Shown here piece after piece: positions 1 through 9,078 of a DNA stretch of 64,000 bases. The stretch's first letter is position 1; the number at the start of each line of letters is the position of its first letter. This stretch comes from an uncultured Lachnospiraceae bacterium (GTDB taxonomy: Bacteria > Bacillota > Clostridia > Lachnospirales > Lachnospiraceae), in the NCBI GenBank assembly GCA_910585605.1, contig CAJUFL010000008.1, positions 1 through 64,000 of the forward strand. Direction: 5' to 3'. Position numbers and translations under genes: made by a program. Below the pieces are notes generated by a model. That model saw nothing but the letters and a program-made list of their open reading frames with translations, was not told where the DNA came from and did no database searches.

Positions 1-107
1 TAGTGCTAAGGCTGAATATACTCGTTTTGAAATTACAATTTGCGGAAACTCAAGGAATCATTTTCTATTATACCTAAAAATTGTAAATTGATGTTACGCA
101 TTTTCCT

Positions 108-1379
108 CTATAAAATCATTATAATATCCCCTATAATCTCTTCCCATCTAACATATTCGTTAAAGTATTCATCATTTGATTTCACCGTACCCTCACCAGG
201 TTCCTGACACAATCTATGCAGATTATCTGCAATATTCATTGCTGAACAGTTATTTAAAGATATAATATTTTCATTAAATCCATTTAAATCCTTATTGGCA
301 TAGGTATTGGTAATCACCTTCATCCCAAAAGCTGACATCTCAAGCGGTGGATAGCTTGGATGGGGTGATACCATAAGGGATATCCCTATTTTACTTTCCA
401 GCATAGTTTTTGCATATTCGTCTAATGTCAATTTTCCTACTGAATGCACTTTTATTTGATTAGATATTGCGATATCAGCAAACTCCTCCCCAGCGGAAAG
501 AATTGTCCACTCCCCAGCATCCTTTTGCAATTTTACCCATTCCCTTAAAGCTTCTAAAATCAGTTCAAATGCATTCCTTGCCGTACCAGGTCTGCCATAA
601 ATTAGAATCTGCTTTTTTCTCACCAGATTATTATTGTTCCGCTCTAAGTATCTTTTTAAACATTCATTCAGCACCGGTTCAAAATACCATGCCTTATAAA
701 ATTGATACCCTTGTTTTATGAAATAATCATAGAGCAGTTTTGAATTAAAAACTGCCATAATATCAATATCCATCTTATAAGTACTTTCCGCCATAAGATA
801 TTTGGAAGACCATGCATAAAATCCAGGCTCATAATCCTGAATAAAATAAAGCAGAGGATTTCTTTTTAAATGATAATTTTCTGCCTGCCACTGAATCACC
901 TGCTGTATAATATATGCTGTCCACCAGATGGTAACCATAAAATAATCTTTATCACCTACTGCTAATGTTTTATCTATTCTTGAACTAAAATCTACCAACT
1001 GCTTCTCTTCATCTGATTCCTCTTTCCAGTCAGTCAGAACAAATCCTTCCATTTCAACCATATTGGACAAATCAATGGCTGCATCTACTACAATTACTCT
1101 GCAATCACAATTTAAAGCACTGCATAATTTTTTATAAAAGGACAATGCAGTAGCAATCCCGCCATAAACATTTTGGGAATTAATTGATGGTACGAGCAGA
1201 TTCATCCTTTTTTTCTTCATAGGGTGTGAAACTGCACGGCATAATATTGGTCGAACTTCTAAAATCTCGGCAGATACATTCATTTGCTGTATACGATTCA
1301 TCAATCCGGAATACACTTTTACAACAAGCTTATTATTTTTTAAAATTTCTAATATTTTTCTATTCATTCGTATTGACAT
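108..1379 (-). CDS. WsaF-type rhamnosyltransferase-like glycosyltransferase
   Basis: Probable GT4/GT-B glycosyltransferase of the WsaF rhamnosyltransferase family, 423 aa, cytoplasmic and acting on a lipid-linked glycan. The WsaF part starts near residue 55 with the LLVPSINSQNVYGGIATA block. It carries the FIQDYEPGFYAWSSKY and ILIYGRPGTARNAFE blocks and ends with SPHPSYPPLEMSAFG, which fits a nucleotide-sugar site. The same blocks occur in the C-terminal third of the 997-residue fusion at 3550-6543, so the two are paralogues. The N-terminal 54 residues have no recognised domain. The start is uncertain: the ATG at 1379 lies one base from a GGAG and the next ATG, at 1367, lies 13 bases from it. 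The gene overlaps the end of the kinase-like gene, so it is probably translationally coupled. Rhamnose as the donated sugar is inferred from the family only. Confidence 0.8.
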   Translation of the reverse strand: MSIRMNRKILEILKNNKLVVKVYSGLMNRIQQMNVSAEILEVRPILCRAVSHPMKKKRMNLLVPSINSQNVYGGIATALSFYKKLCSALNCDCRVIVVDAAIDLSNMVEMEGFVLTDWKEESDEEKQLVDFSSRIDKTLAVGDKDYFMVTIWWTAYIIQQVIQWQAENYHLKRNPLLYFIQDYEPGFYAWSSKYLMAESTYKMDIDIMAVFNSKLLYDYFIKQGYQFYKAWYFEPVLNECLKRYLERNNNNLVRKKQILIYGRPGTARNAFELILEALREWVKLQKDAGEWTILSAGEEFADIAISNQIKVHSVGKLTLDEYAKTMLESKIGISLMVSPHPSYPPLEMSAFGMKVITNTYANKDLNGFNENIISLNNCSAMNIADNLHRLCQEPGEGTVKSNDEYFNEYVRWEEIIGDIIMIL

Positions 1380-2625
1380 TCTCCACTATAGAATTAATAT
1401 ATTTCTGCAATTCCTGATTATTATGTTTCAGCCTTTCAATATAATTATTGATTCTCTGTGTCTGATTGTTTGCCTGTTCCCCCACATACGGGTTAACTTT
1501 CATCTCAACACAAAAACGGCATAAGCCTTCTTTTTTCAGATGAATGATTACCTGGGGATCATTCGTTAAATATATTCTTCCCATATCTGTACCAACCTGT
1601 TGGGAATTTGTTTTGACTATTTCAAGCGGTATTTCCCTTCTTTCTCTGTCAAATGCTTTCAAACTTACAATTTGAATATATCCGCTGCAATTAATAGGGT
1701 CAAACCGGAGTCTGGTTATATTATGATCATCAGTAAAATTCCAAGTTAATCTGCACATATTCAGTTCACAATACTCAAATATGCTTATGCTTTGCATCAT
1801 ACTCTTTTCTTCTGAAAAGCCAGAGCCATCATCATAATATAACTGGGCATAAACTCCACTATCAGACGCATATTTATCAACAGATAAAATATTTTTCTTA
1901 TATTGCTGCTTCACCCGGTTATATCCATTATCATTATCAAATACATAATCATTAAAGCTCTCATTCATTGAATGATACTGAGTGATCTCTGCTGACAGAA
2001 CCCCCAGTCCCTGCAATATACTTTCAAAGTTTCCCAGACGTTTCATTATATCATTATAATTTATATATAAATCTAATACCGCCCTGTACAGTACAAAATT
2101 ATAAGGAAGATAAAAATCAAAAAACCATTCATAATCGATTATTTCATATTGTCCATCCTGTAATATAATATTTTCTAAAATATTATCTATATTAACATAC
2201 TGTCCAGCTATGACTTCCTCCAGCCCTTCTGTTTTACCAAACACCTTTTCAAACTCAGGTGAGGCTTCAAAAGGCTGCTGTCCCTGTCCCAGCTCATAAA
2301 TCATATTTTTATATTCCAGCAGCAGGGTATTTGCCCTGTCGATATGATTCTTTTTTAATTCAGTCAAAAGCACATCACATAAAGTTTCTCCATCTAGAAA
2401 CGGGAAATAAATAATATTCTCTTCTACCTTACAGGAAACTGGCTTTATCTTATTAGACTGATACAGCTTATAATAATCATACATTTTCCTGATGTGTATT
2501 TTTCCATCTTCATGTAAAGGCTCTTTTACAACTATTTTTTTTCCATCTTTTAGGATTATTTTTGTACTAATCTGAAATTGTCTCCTGCGTTCTTTCGTTA
2601 TCTTCGCAAATAGAACATCACTCAT
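1360..2625 (-). CDS. Kinase-like protein with C-terminal coiled coil (possible glycan chain-terminator subunit)
   Basis: This 421-aa protein is not recognisable by name, but its N-terminal half has the signature of a protein-kinase/APH fold. Lys34 lies in an IVVKEP strand. Asp147 and Asn152 give the D-x4-N catalytic loop (NIDNILENIIL). Asp164 lies in IIDYEW, at the place of the metal-binding DFG aspartate. The C-terminal 35 residues (RINNYIERLKHNNQELQKYI) look like a coiled coil. A methyltransferase gene sits 4 bases upstream, and an ABC exporter with an extended ATPase lies in the same operon. In E. coli WbdD, methyltransferase, kinase and coiled coil are fused in that order and cap polymannan chains. 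A capping role here is inference. The start has a GAGG 9 bases upstream. Confidence 0.6.
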   Translation of the reverse strand: MSDVLFAKITKERRRQFQISTKIILKDGKKIVVKEPLHEDGKIHIRKMYDYYKLYQSNKIKPVSCKVEENIIYFPFLDGETLCDVLLTELKKNHIDRANTLLLEYKNMIYELGQGQQPFEASPEFEKVFGKTEGLEEVIAGQYVNIDNILENIILQDGQYEIIDYEWFFDFYLPYNFVLYRAVLDLYINYNDIMKRLGNFESILQGLGVLSAEITQYHSMNESFNDYVFDNDNGYNRVKQQYKKNILSVDKYASDSGVYAQLYYDDGSGFSEEKSMMQSISIFEYCELNMCRLTWNFTDDHNITRLRFDPINCSGYIQIVSLKAFDRERREIPLEIVKTNSQQVGTDMGRIYLTNDPQVIIHLKKEGLCRFCVEMKVNPYVGEQANNQTQRINNYIERLKHNNQELQKYINSIVENVNTNE

Positions 2626-2629
2626 ATCG

Positions 2630-3538
2630 TTATACCTCTGCTTCTACAAAAAATGAATTTGCAAAAAAATCAAACTTTCCGTCTGCAATAATTTCTTTTA
2701 AAGCTGCATTTTCATCAAATAATTCAAATGCATTATTATCATAGACGTTCTTCTCAAAAGTAATGCTGCCTCCTGACGGCAGATAAGCATCAGAAAATAT
2801 CTGTCTTGGAAATTTATAATCTGGCACTGGGTAATAAAAAGTAATCTCCTGATATCCTGCTTCCTCAACAATCCTTTGAAGCTTATCCTTTGAAAAAGTT
2901 CTGACCCTGCTCTTGGTCCTCCCATATCCGGTAATACCTTCAAAATACATTCCTGTATGATCTTCCGCTTTTCCATTCCAATATTTCAAACCATATTTAT
3001 TCTCTATCGCAATCAGTACTTTCCCCCCTGGCTTAAGCATTTTTCTTATATTCTTCAAAAAAGCAACAAATGGGTTTTCAGAATCCGTGTAATACGCTGC
3101 ATATTCCAACACACCAATCAGGGTAATATAGTCATACTGCTTTTCCAATCTCAGATTATTAAAATTTGCTATATATATTGTTACATTGTCACACTGGGAA
3201 TTCCGATATGCATTGATCAGACAACGTCTTTCCGATAAATCCACGCAATCCACATAAGCAGTCTTTCTCGATAAAACTCCGGTAATGGCACCACACCCAG
3301 AACCTACCTCGAGACATTCTGCATTTTCTTTAAAATCATACCATTCCAATATATTCTGCCTTACGGGAGATAAATGATAAATAACCGGCCATCTGTCATC
3401 CTGTCGGATTATTTTTTCTACATCCTTTTCATTTTTCACTAAATCCAGAATATCATTCTCAATATCACCATCACTATAGGAATCCTTTTCTGAATAAAAT
3501 GTATAATCCAATACAACTTTTCCAATTTCCTTTATCAT
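2630..3538 (-). CDS. Class I SAM-dependent methyltransferase
   Basis: Cytoplasmic methyltransferase, 302 aa, probably acting on the glycan made by this operon. The SAM-binding motif I, LEVGSGCG, is at residues 76-83 and the acidic ribose-binding residue is Asp100 (CVDLSERR). A motif IV-like segment, YDYITLIGVLEY, and a post-motif LKPGGKVLIAIENKYG follow, all typical of the Rossmann-like class I family. The C-terminal 100 residues are not assigned. The gene has a good GAGG ribosome site 8 bases before its ATG. It lies 11 bases after the large glycosyltransferase fusion and 4 bases before the kinase-like gene. Order and partners suggest non-reducing-end methylation of a polysaccharide, as in WbdD-type terminators, but the acceptor is unknown. 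Confidence 0.8.
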   Translation of the reverse strand: MIKEIGKVVLDYTFYSEKDSYSDGDIENDILDLVKNEKDVEKIIRQDDRWPVIYHLSPVRQNILEWYDFKENAECLEVGSGCGAITGVLSRKTAYVDCVDLSERRCLINAYRNSQCDNVTIYIANFNNLRLEKQYDYITLIGVLEYAAYYTDSENPFVAFLKNIRKMLKPGGKVLIAIENKYGLKYWNGKAEDHTGMYFEGITGYGRTKSRVRTFSKDKLQRIVEEAGYQEITFYYPVPDYKFPRQIFSDAYLPSGGSITFEKNVYDNNAFELFDENAALKEIIADGKFDFFANSFFVEAEV

Positions 3539-3549
3539 ATCTTCGTCCT

Positions 3550-6543
3550 CTACTTATCAAGAATATTCTTAATATCATTCACAAAAGAAAATACATCATC
3601 ATTATCAATATAATCATCATTTCTATTTGCCAGGGAAACACTTTCACAATAACTGCTGCATATATTGCTCAGACGGTTACTAATCGTTACAGGATTCACT
3701 GTATCTAAGGATATTATGTTAGGACTGAAATCCTTCAAATCCTTATTGGAAAATGTATTTGTGATCACCTTGACCCCAAATGTCGCCATCTCAAGCGGAG
3801 GATAACTCGGATGAGGTGATACCATTAAAGAAATTCCTGCAAAAGATTCACTCAAAACCTCAGCATATTCTTCGATTAACAGTTTTCCAACAGAATGGAT
3901 CACCATTCCATTTTCCAAAACCACCTCCGGGTGTAATTCTCCAGCTGAATAGATTTCCCATTCCATACAGGCATCATAATTCTTCACCCACTTATTCAGT
4001 GCAGCTACAATCAAAGAAAATGCATTCCGATCCGTAGATGGTCTCCCGTATATTAAAATCTGTTTTTTCTTTTGTACCGAACCTCCCTTTCCCTGCAATA
4101 TACTTTTTAAAGATGCATTTAAAACCGGTTCAAAAGCAAATGCATGTTCAAAGTGATAACCGTTTTTATCAAAATATTCTTTTAACAAAAGGGAATTAAA
4201 AACCGCTATCATCTTATTATTCATTTTATAAGTTGCATCTGCCAGCATATACCTTGTTGACCATGCATAAAACCCTGGTTCATAATCCTGTATAAAATAA
4301 AGATATGGGTTAGGTTGTATTCCATATTCTTTCTCAAAAGCATCATAAGCTTCTTGTGTGCAATGTGCTGTCCACCATCCGGTAAACATAAAATAATCTG
4401 TCGGGGCTACGGGTATTCCGCACTCATCACGATATGCATATGAAACTATCTGTTTTGAAGCATTACTATCTTGTTTTGGAGCAACCACTTCATAATCACT
4501 ATACTGTGCCAAAGCCTCTTTTGACGGAACTGCATCAACCAGTATAATCCGCTGGTCGTAATCCAAGGTCTGTGCCAGCTTCTGATAAAATTTAATGGCG
4601 GTAGAAATTCCTCCAAACACATGCTCAGGATTAATGGATGGTACTAACAGATTTAACCGTTTTCTTTCCGACTCTCCCTTTCGAAAATAATATGGATTAA
4701 TTTCATCCACTTTAACTTCCTGTGCAGTAATGCGGGTACCGCCGGCTTCCATATCTGCATTACAATCTGCCCCCGCTGATGTCTTTTTTAACTGAGGCTG
4801 ATATACATAATAGTCGAGATTACTGTTATAAAACGGATCACCACTCTCCCGGAAAGGTGTATATATCTTATACGACATCTCAAAATCAACCTCTGGAACA
4901 TAGGAATCTCTTGATTTTGATTCATAATGATACAATTTTACATTAGGATCATATACATTATAGAAACCGCGCTGCACTGCCCTGATTCCTAATTCAATAT
5001 CACTTCCGCATATAATGAATCGTTCATCAAATCGTCCGATTTCCTCTAATGTTTTTTTGGAAACTGCAAGACAGGCTCCTGTTACTGCTGTTACATTACG
5101 GGTCACCATAGGTGAAATATACGGAGTGCCATAATGTACAGGTGCCATCCCCTTAAATACATGTTCAGCCCATCCGCCCATACCGACAACTACACCTGCA
5201 TGCTGTATGGTATCATCTTCATACAACAGCAATCCACCTACAACACCGATTTCATCCCTTAATGCTTTTTCTGCAAGTCTTGTCAGCCATTGTCCATCTA
5301 TAATCTTCACATCATTATTTAAAAATACATATACATCTGCATCGCACAAAGAAATTCCGTAATTATTTAATTTGGACCAATTAAATTCAAACAATGCATC
5401 ATGAACTTTTATCTGAGAATATTCCTTTTCTACCTTCTCAAAATAATCATATGTTTCCATTTCAACAGAATTATTATTCAATATGATGATTTCGTAATTG
5501 CTGTATTCCGTTTTTGAAAGAATACTGTCAATTGCAGTCTTTAACAAATCAACATGGTCTTTGGTGGGAATGATGATTCCCACTTTGTTCTTCTCATCAA
5601 GGGCATAGCGGACATCATACACAAACATACTGTCCGTTTCATGTGCAATGGCCGCCCCTTTCCCATATCTGGTATCCAAAAAATATTGTACCGCATTCAG
5701 TCCAGCCGTCTGTGCATAAGGCTTTGATTCTGGATTTGCTGCTGTAGAACTGGGAATATCCCTCCAGGAATACAAAATCTTGGGAATATGATAAATTTTA
5801 TCTGTTTTCAAAACCATTCTTAAAAGCAAATCATAGTCCTGGCTTCCATTATATTCTGTACGGAATCCGCCTGCTTCCTTAAACAATTTCTTTTTAAATC
5901 CAACCAAATGTCCAATATACATCTGACTTAAAAACAAATCCGGAGACCAGTCCGGCTTATGAAGAGGATTCATATGATTACCATTCATATCTACAATATC
6001 CTGATCACTATATATAATATCTGCTCCTGTTTTTACAAAACATTTATAAAATTCATCCAAAGCAAAGGAAGCGATTTCGTCATCGTTATCCATTAAAAGA
6101 TAAAAATCTCCGCTTGCGATTTCTGCACATTTATTCGTAGCCGCCGAAATGCCAGAATTTTCCTTAGCAAAATATATCTTTATTTTTTTATGCTGAATTT
6201 TCGAAAGATACTCGCGTACTTTTTCATCCGTAGAACAATCATCAACAATACATAATTCCCAATTTCTATAGTTCTGGGATTTTATTGATTCAATTGCTAT
6301 CTCTAACCATTTAACATCCACATTATATACAGGCATTAAAATAGAAAATTTAATATGGCCGGTATATTTGATACGTTTTTCATTCACTGGTGTTATCATA
6401 ATCCGGTTTCCATTAAACGCTGCCAGCGATGTATATAATTTGCGTATACCATTCTGCTTTATATATTTTATCCCATGACCAATTAAAGACGGCTGCTGCA
6501 CAACAGATTTTGCAATCATCATTCCTTTTTTCACTTTACTCAT
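3550..6543 (-). CDS. Three-domain glycosyltransferase: GT2-GT2-WsaF fusion
   Basis: A 997-aa multifunctional glycosyltransferase. The first GT2 domain spans about residues 65-300, with FSILMPVYNVD, the VDDCSTD motif near 100-106 and DNDDE at 152-156. The second GT2 spans about 320-570, with VGIIIPTKDH at 321, the LNNNS and LNNDVKI acidic motifs, and an ICGSDIELGIRA acceptor-site segment near 511. A linker of about 50 residues leads to a WsaF-type GT-B domain at about 629-997, closely similar to the free-standing protein at 108-1379. Fusing several transferases is common for enzymes building the repeat unit of S-layer glycans and O-antigen-like rhamnans. The gene lies 4 bases after the Wzt ATPase and has a GAGGG ribosome site. 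It is likely the main polymerising enzyme of the locus, but donor sugars are unknown. Confidence 0.85.
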   Translation of the reverse strand: MSKVKKGMMIAKSVVQQPSLIGHGIKYIKQNGIRKLYTSLAAFNGNRIMITPVNEKRIKYTGHIKFSILMPVYNVDVKWLEIAIESIKSQNYRNWELCIVDDCSTDEKVREYLSKIQHKKIKIYFAKENSGISAATNKCAEIASGDFYLLMDNDDEIASFALDEFYKCFVKTGADIIYSDQDIVDMNGNHMNPLHKPDWSPDLFLSQMYIGHLVGFKKKLFKEAGGFRTEYNGSQDYDLLLRMVLKTDKIYHIPKILYSWRDIPSSTAANPESKPYAQTAGLNAVQYFLDTRYGKGAAIAHETDSMFVYDVRYALDEKNKVGIIIPTKDHVDLLKTAIDSILSKTEYSNYEIIILNNNSVEMETYDYFEKVEKEYSQIKVHDALFEFNWSKLNNYGISLCDADVYVFLNNDVKIIDGQWLTRLAEKALRDEIGVVGGLLLYEDDTIQHAGVVVGMGGWAEHVFKGMAPVHYGTPYISPMVTRNVTAVTGACLAVSKKTLEEIGRFDERFIICGSDIELGIRAVQRGFYNVYDPNVKLYHYESKSRDSYVPEVDFEMSYKIYTPFRESGDPFYNSNLDYYVYQPQLKKTSAGADCNADMEAGGTRITAQEVKVDEINPYYFRKGESERKRLNLLVPSINPEHVFGGISTAIKFYQKLAQTLDYDQRIILVDAVPSKEALAQYSDYEVVAPKQDSNASKQIVSYAYRDECGIPVAPTDYFMFTGWWTAHCTQEAYDAFEKEYGIQPNPYLYFIQDYEPGFYAWSTRYMLADATYKMNNKMIAVFNSLLLKEYFDKNGYHFEHAFAFEPVLNASLKSILQGKGGSVQKKKQILIYGRPSTDRNAFSLIVAALNKWVKNYDACMEWEIYSAGELHPEVVLENGMVIHSVGKLLIEEYAEVLSESFAGISLMVSPHPSYPPLEMATFGVKVITNTFSNKDLKDFSPNIISLDTVNPVTISNRLSNICSSYCESVSLANRNDDYIDNDDVFSFVNDIKNILDK

Positions 6544-6547
6544 AATT

Positions 6548-7846
6548 TTACCCTCTCTTAATTTCTACTTTGGAATCTATATCAAAATATCCATTTGTTA
6601 TCTTATCCGATATAACCTGTATACAGCAAACATCATACAGCCTTTTATACACAACCAGTTCATCCTTTTGATAACCTGTACATCCTAGCTGGAGCAGGTA
6701 TTGTCCATTTTGAAGCATCATTTTTTGTTTAAATGATACCTCCACAATCTCTCCACTTTTACAAACTCCTGTCTCTATGCCTTCAATAAAGGTATTGGTT
6801 CCACATAAATCTGTTCCTTTTAAATCCTTTATCGCAAAAGCAAATATAGGATTTTCTATATTTTCATGAAATTGTATCTTCATTTTTAAATAAAATTCAT
6901 CCAGCTTACGGATTGTATTGGTCGTCTTACCATCTATATCAAACAATCCAAAATCAATAATATCAGCCTGTCCATTACCGTATTCCTCTTTATTAGGATT
7001 CATCAGCATACTTGCTTTCCAGCTATCCAGCCCATGATCTTTTATGAATATGTCCTGGTTTTGATCACTGGAAATTTCTTCTTTGGGTTCCGTCTCTTTT
7101 TGTTCATCATATTGATTCACAAGAATTCTCTTATATATATTAACCATTTCTTCGGCAGGACCTTCTTTGATTTTCTTCCCATGATCAATAATAACTGCCC
7201 TGTCACAATATTTGATGATACTCCCCATATCATGCGAAACAAACAAAATAGTCTTCCCACTTCTCTTTAACTCATCCATCTTTTTGTAGCATTTCGCCTG
7301 AAAAAATGCGTCTCCTACCGATAATGCCTCATCCACTATCAGGATATCAGGATCAACATTAATCGCTACAGCAAATGCCAGTCTGGCAAACATACCACTG
7401 GAATATGTTTTTACCGGCTGATAAATAAAATCACCAATATCAGCAAATTCAATTATCTCTTTTATCTTTAAATCCATTTCTTCCTTCGTAAAACCTATCA
7501 TGGTTCCGTTCAGATAAGCATTTTCAATCCCGGTATATTCAGGATTAAAGCCTGCACCCAGCTCCAATAATGCTGATATTTTGCCATTAATAACCAGCTC
7601 TCCCTCTGTAGGTGTTAAGACTCCCGTTATAATTTTAAGCATAGTTGATTTGCCTGCACCATTTTTTCCAATGATTCCAAGCATTTCACCCTCATGTACT
7701 TGAAACCCGATATCTGACAGCGCATTAAACTCTTTGTGATACTTTTTTCCTGTGATACTGAACGCCTCCCGCATTCTGTCAGTTTGTTTCGTATACAATT
7801 TGTATGTTTTACTTATATTCTTAACTTCAATTGCAATATTTTCCAT
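6548..7846 (-). CDS. wzt: Polysaccharide ABC exporter ATPase with C-terminal glycan-binding-type extension (Wzt)
   Basis: ATPase of an ABC-2 polysaccharide exporter, paired with the Wzm permease 16 bases upstream, 432 aa. Walker A (GKNGAGKST) is at residues 60-68, the signature YSSGM at 148-152, Walker B (ILIVDEA) at 168-174, and the H-loop is LFVSHDMG. The nucleotide-binding domain ends near 250. The remaining 170 residues match in size and beta-rich character the Wzt C-terminal domain that binds the capped non-reducing end of O9a/O8-type glycans (seen around 325-425, for example FYLKMKIQFHEN and CTGYQKDELVVYK). That extension implies export coupled to a specific terminal modification. The methyltransferase and kinase-like genes in this operon are candidates for making it. 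Confidence 0.92.
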   Translation of the reverse strand: MENIAIEVKNISKTYKLYTKQTDRMREAFSITGKKYHKEFNALSDIGFQVHEGEMLGIIGKNGAGKSTMLKIITGVLTPTEGELVINGKISALLELGAGFNPEYTGIENAYLNGTMIGFTKEEMDLKIKEIIEFADIGDFIYQPVKTYSSGMFARLAFAVAINVDPDILIVDEALSVGDAFFQAKCYKKMDELKRSGKTILFVSHDMGSIIKYCDRAVIIDHGKKIKEGPAEEMVNIYKRILVNQYDEQKETEPKEEISSDQNQDIFIKDHGLDSWKASMLMNPNKEEYGNGQADIIDFGLFDIDGKTTNTIRKLDEFYLKMKIQFHENIENPIFAFAIKDLKGTDLCGTNTFIEGIETGVCKSGEIVEVSFKQKMMLQNGQYLLQLGCTGYQKDELVVYKRLYDVCCIQVISDKITNGYFDIDSKVEIKRG

Positions 7847-7862
7847 TGGATTATCTCCTGTT

Positions 7863-8654
7863 TTATAAAGTATCTGAAAAATGTGGTTTTAATCTATTAT
7901 ACACAAAATAGCTGACAAAACCGCAGATTACGACTACACCCCAAAAATAACCGGTACTGAGCAGCCTGTCACCTATCCATATATGATTAATCAGCGTATC
8001 CCGGTATCCTTGAACGATATAGAAAACAGGATTTAAACGTATAATCGTTGACACGATACCCTTCAGCCTTGAAATATTCCACATTATAGGCGTCAGCCAT
8101 ATCCCGATCGTTATCACTATATTAATAATCTGCGTTACATCTTTAAAAAATACTGCTATCGCCGAAGTAAAATAGGACAATACCAATACCAGAACAAACA
8201 GACAAAACGAGTAATACAGCAGCTGGATGATGATAATCCCCGGAAAACGACCTGTGAGAACATAAAATAGCACCATGATTGCCACAAAAAAAACATGCAC
8301 ATACAACGTTGAGGCAACCTTTACCAGCGGTAGCAGCTTTATATCAAATACAATCTTTTTTACCAGATAACTGTATTCGATAAAACAATTTGTCGCACCC
8401 GCCCACGCATCTGAAAAAAAGAACCATGGAACCAGACCTGCCATCAGCCACAAAACAAATGGCGCCCCATCTTCATCTCCACTTCCAAGTGCAACTTGGA
8501 AAACAAACCAATATAATAAAATAATTACAACTGGCTGGACAAAAGCCCAGAAAACTCCAAAAATGGAACCGGCATATTTATTCTTAAAATCATTTTTTAT
8601 TAGAAACTTAAGCATTTTTTTGTTATTTGATTTTATCTCTGTTTTACTATCCAT
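7863..8654 (-). CDS. wzm: Polysaccharide ABC exporter permease (Wzm)
   Basis: Membrane subunit of an ABC-2 type exporter that moves lipid-linked glycan across the cytoplasmic membrane, 263 aa with about six hydrophobic segments. The KNKYAGSIFGVFWAFVQPV amphipathic entry, the LMAGLVPWFFFSDA segment and the LTPIMWNISRLKGI region are typical of the Wzm/TagG/KpsM family. I place the start at the ATG at 8654, which has a GGAG 6 bases upstream inside the stop region of the preceding gene. An upstream in-frame TTG at 8666 is less likely. It is followed by its ATPase Wzt, and the pair defines the export route for the region A polymer. Confidence 0.9.
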   Translation of the reverse strand: MDSKTEIKSNNKKMLKFLIKNDFKNKYAGSIFGVFWAFVQPVVIILLYWFVFQVALGSGDEDGAPFVLWLMAGLVPWFFFSDAWAGATNCFIEYSYLVKKIVFDIKLLPLVKVASTLYVHVFFVAIMVLFYVLTGRFPGIIIIQLLYYSFCLFVLVLVLSYFTSAIAVFFKDVTQIINIVITIGIWLTPIMWNISRLKGIVSTIIRLNPVFYIVQGYRDTLINHIWIGDRLLSTGYFWGVVVICGFVSYFVYNRLKPHFSDTL

Positions 8655-8656
8655 TC

Positions 8657-9076
8657 TTAACTCCAATCATCCATGGGCTTATTCTCTTCCAATTGTCCTG
8701 GTAACGCATCCGCCACCTCTTCACCCTCTAATTTTTCTTCCCCCATATACCGGTTCATCATTGCCACAATCTGGGCAAGCCGCCGGATTCTTGCCGACAG
8801 CCTTGACACTGTAACTGTCAGCACAAAAATAATCGCCAGGGAAAACACAAAACCAAGAAAAAAGATCATGTTTATCGGTGAATATATACCAAGACCCGTT
8901 GCTATCTCCTGAAGTTTTTCTGGCATCATTGCCATAATCAGCAAAAATACCAATACAATAAGCCAGACCAGGGAATACTTTAATTCTAATTTTCTCTTCC
9001 TGATCATATTCAAAATAAAAAGCAAAAGCAGAACAATCCCTACAATCAGAATCGTCTGGAATTTGGAAGTCATCAT
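8657..9076 (-). CDS. DUF2304-family small membrane protein
   Basis: A 139-aa membrane protein of the DUF2304 type. Three hydrophobic segments (about residues 7-22, 33-50 and 66-90) are followed by a short charged tail, here ending in an acidic stretch with EEKLEGEEVADAL. Family members are nearly always encoded next to a DPM1-like GT2, as here: the DPM1-like gene ends 2 bases upstream. A membrane-anchor or accessory role for that transferase is a reasonable inference, but the biochemical function is unknown. The start at 9076 is one of two adjacent ATGs. Confidence 0.8.
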   Translation of the reverse strand: MMTSKFQTILIVGIVLLLLFILNMIRKRKLELKYSLVWLIVLVFLLIMAMMPEKLQEIATGLGIYSPINMIFFLGFVFSLAIIFVLTVTVSRLSARIRRLAQIVAMMNRYMGEEKLEGEEVADALPGQLEENKPMDDWS

Positions 9077-9078
9077 AA

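Noticed and set aside
1..107. A short frame after the WsaF gene (ATG near 101, minus strand, 22 codons, with AGAGG 3 bases upstream)
   Set aside because: Too short, spacing poor, and no recognisable product. It could be the start of a broken gene, but the window edge prevents a decision. Otherwise nothing was seen in these bases.
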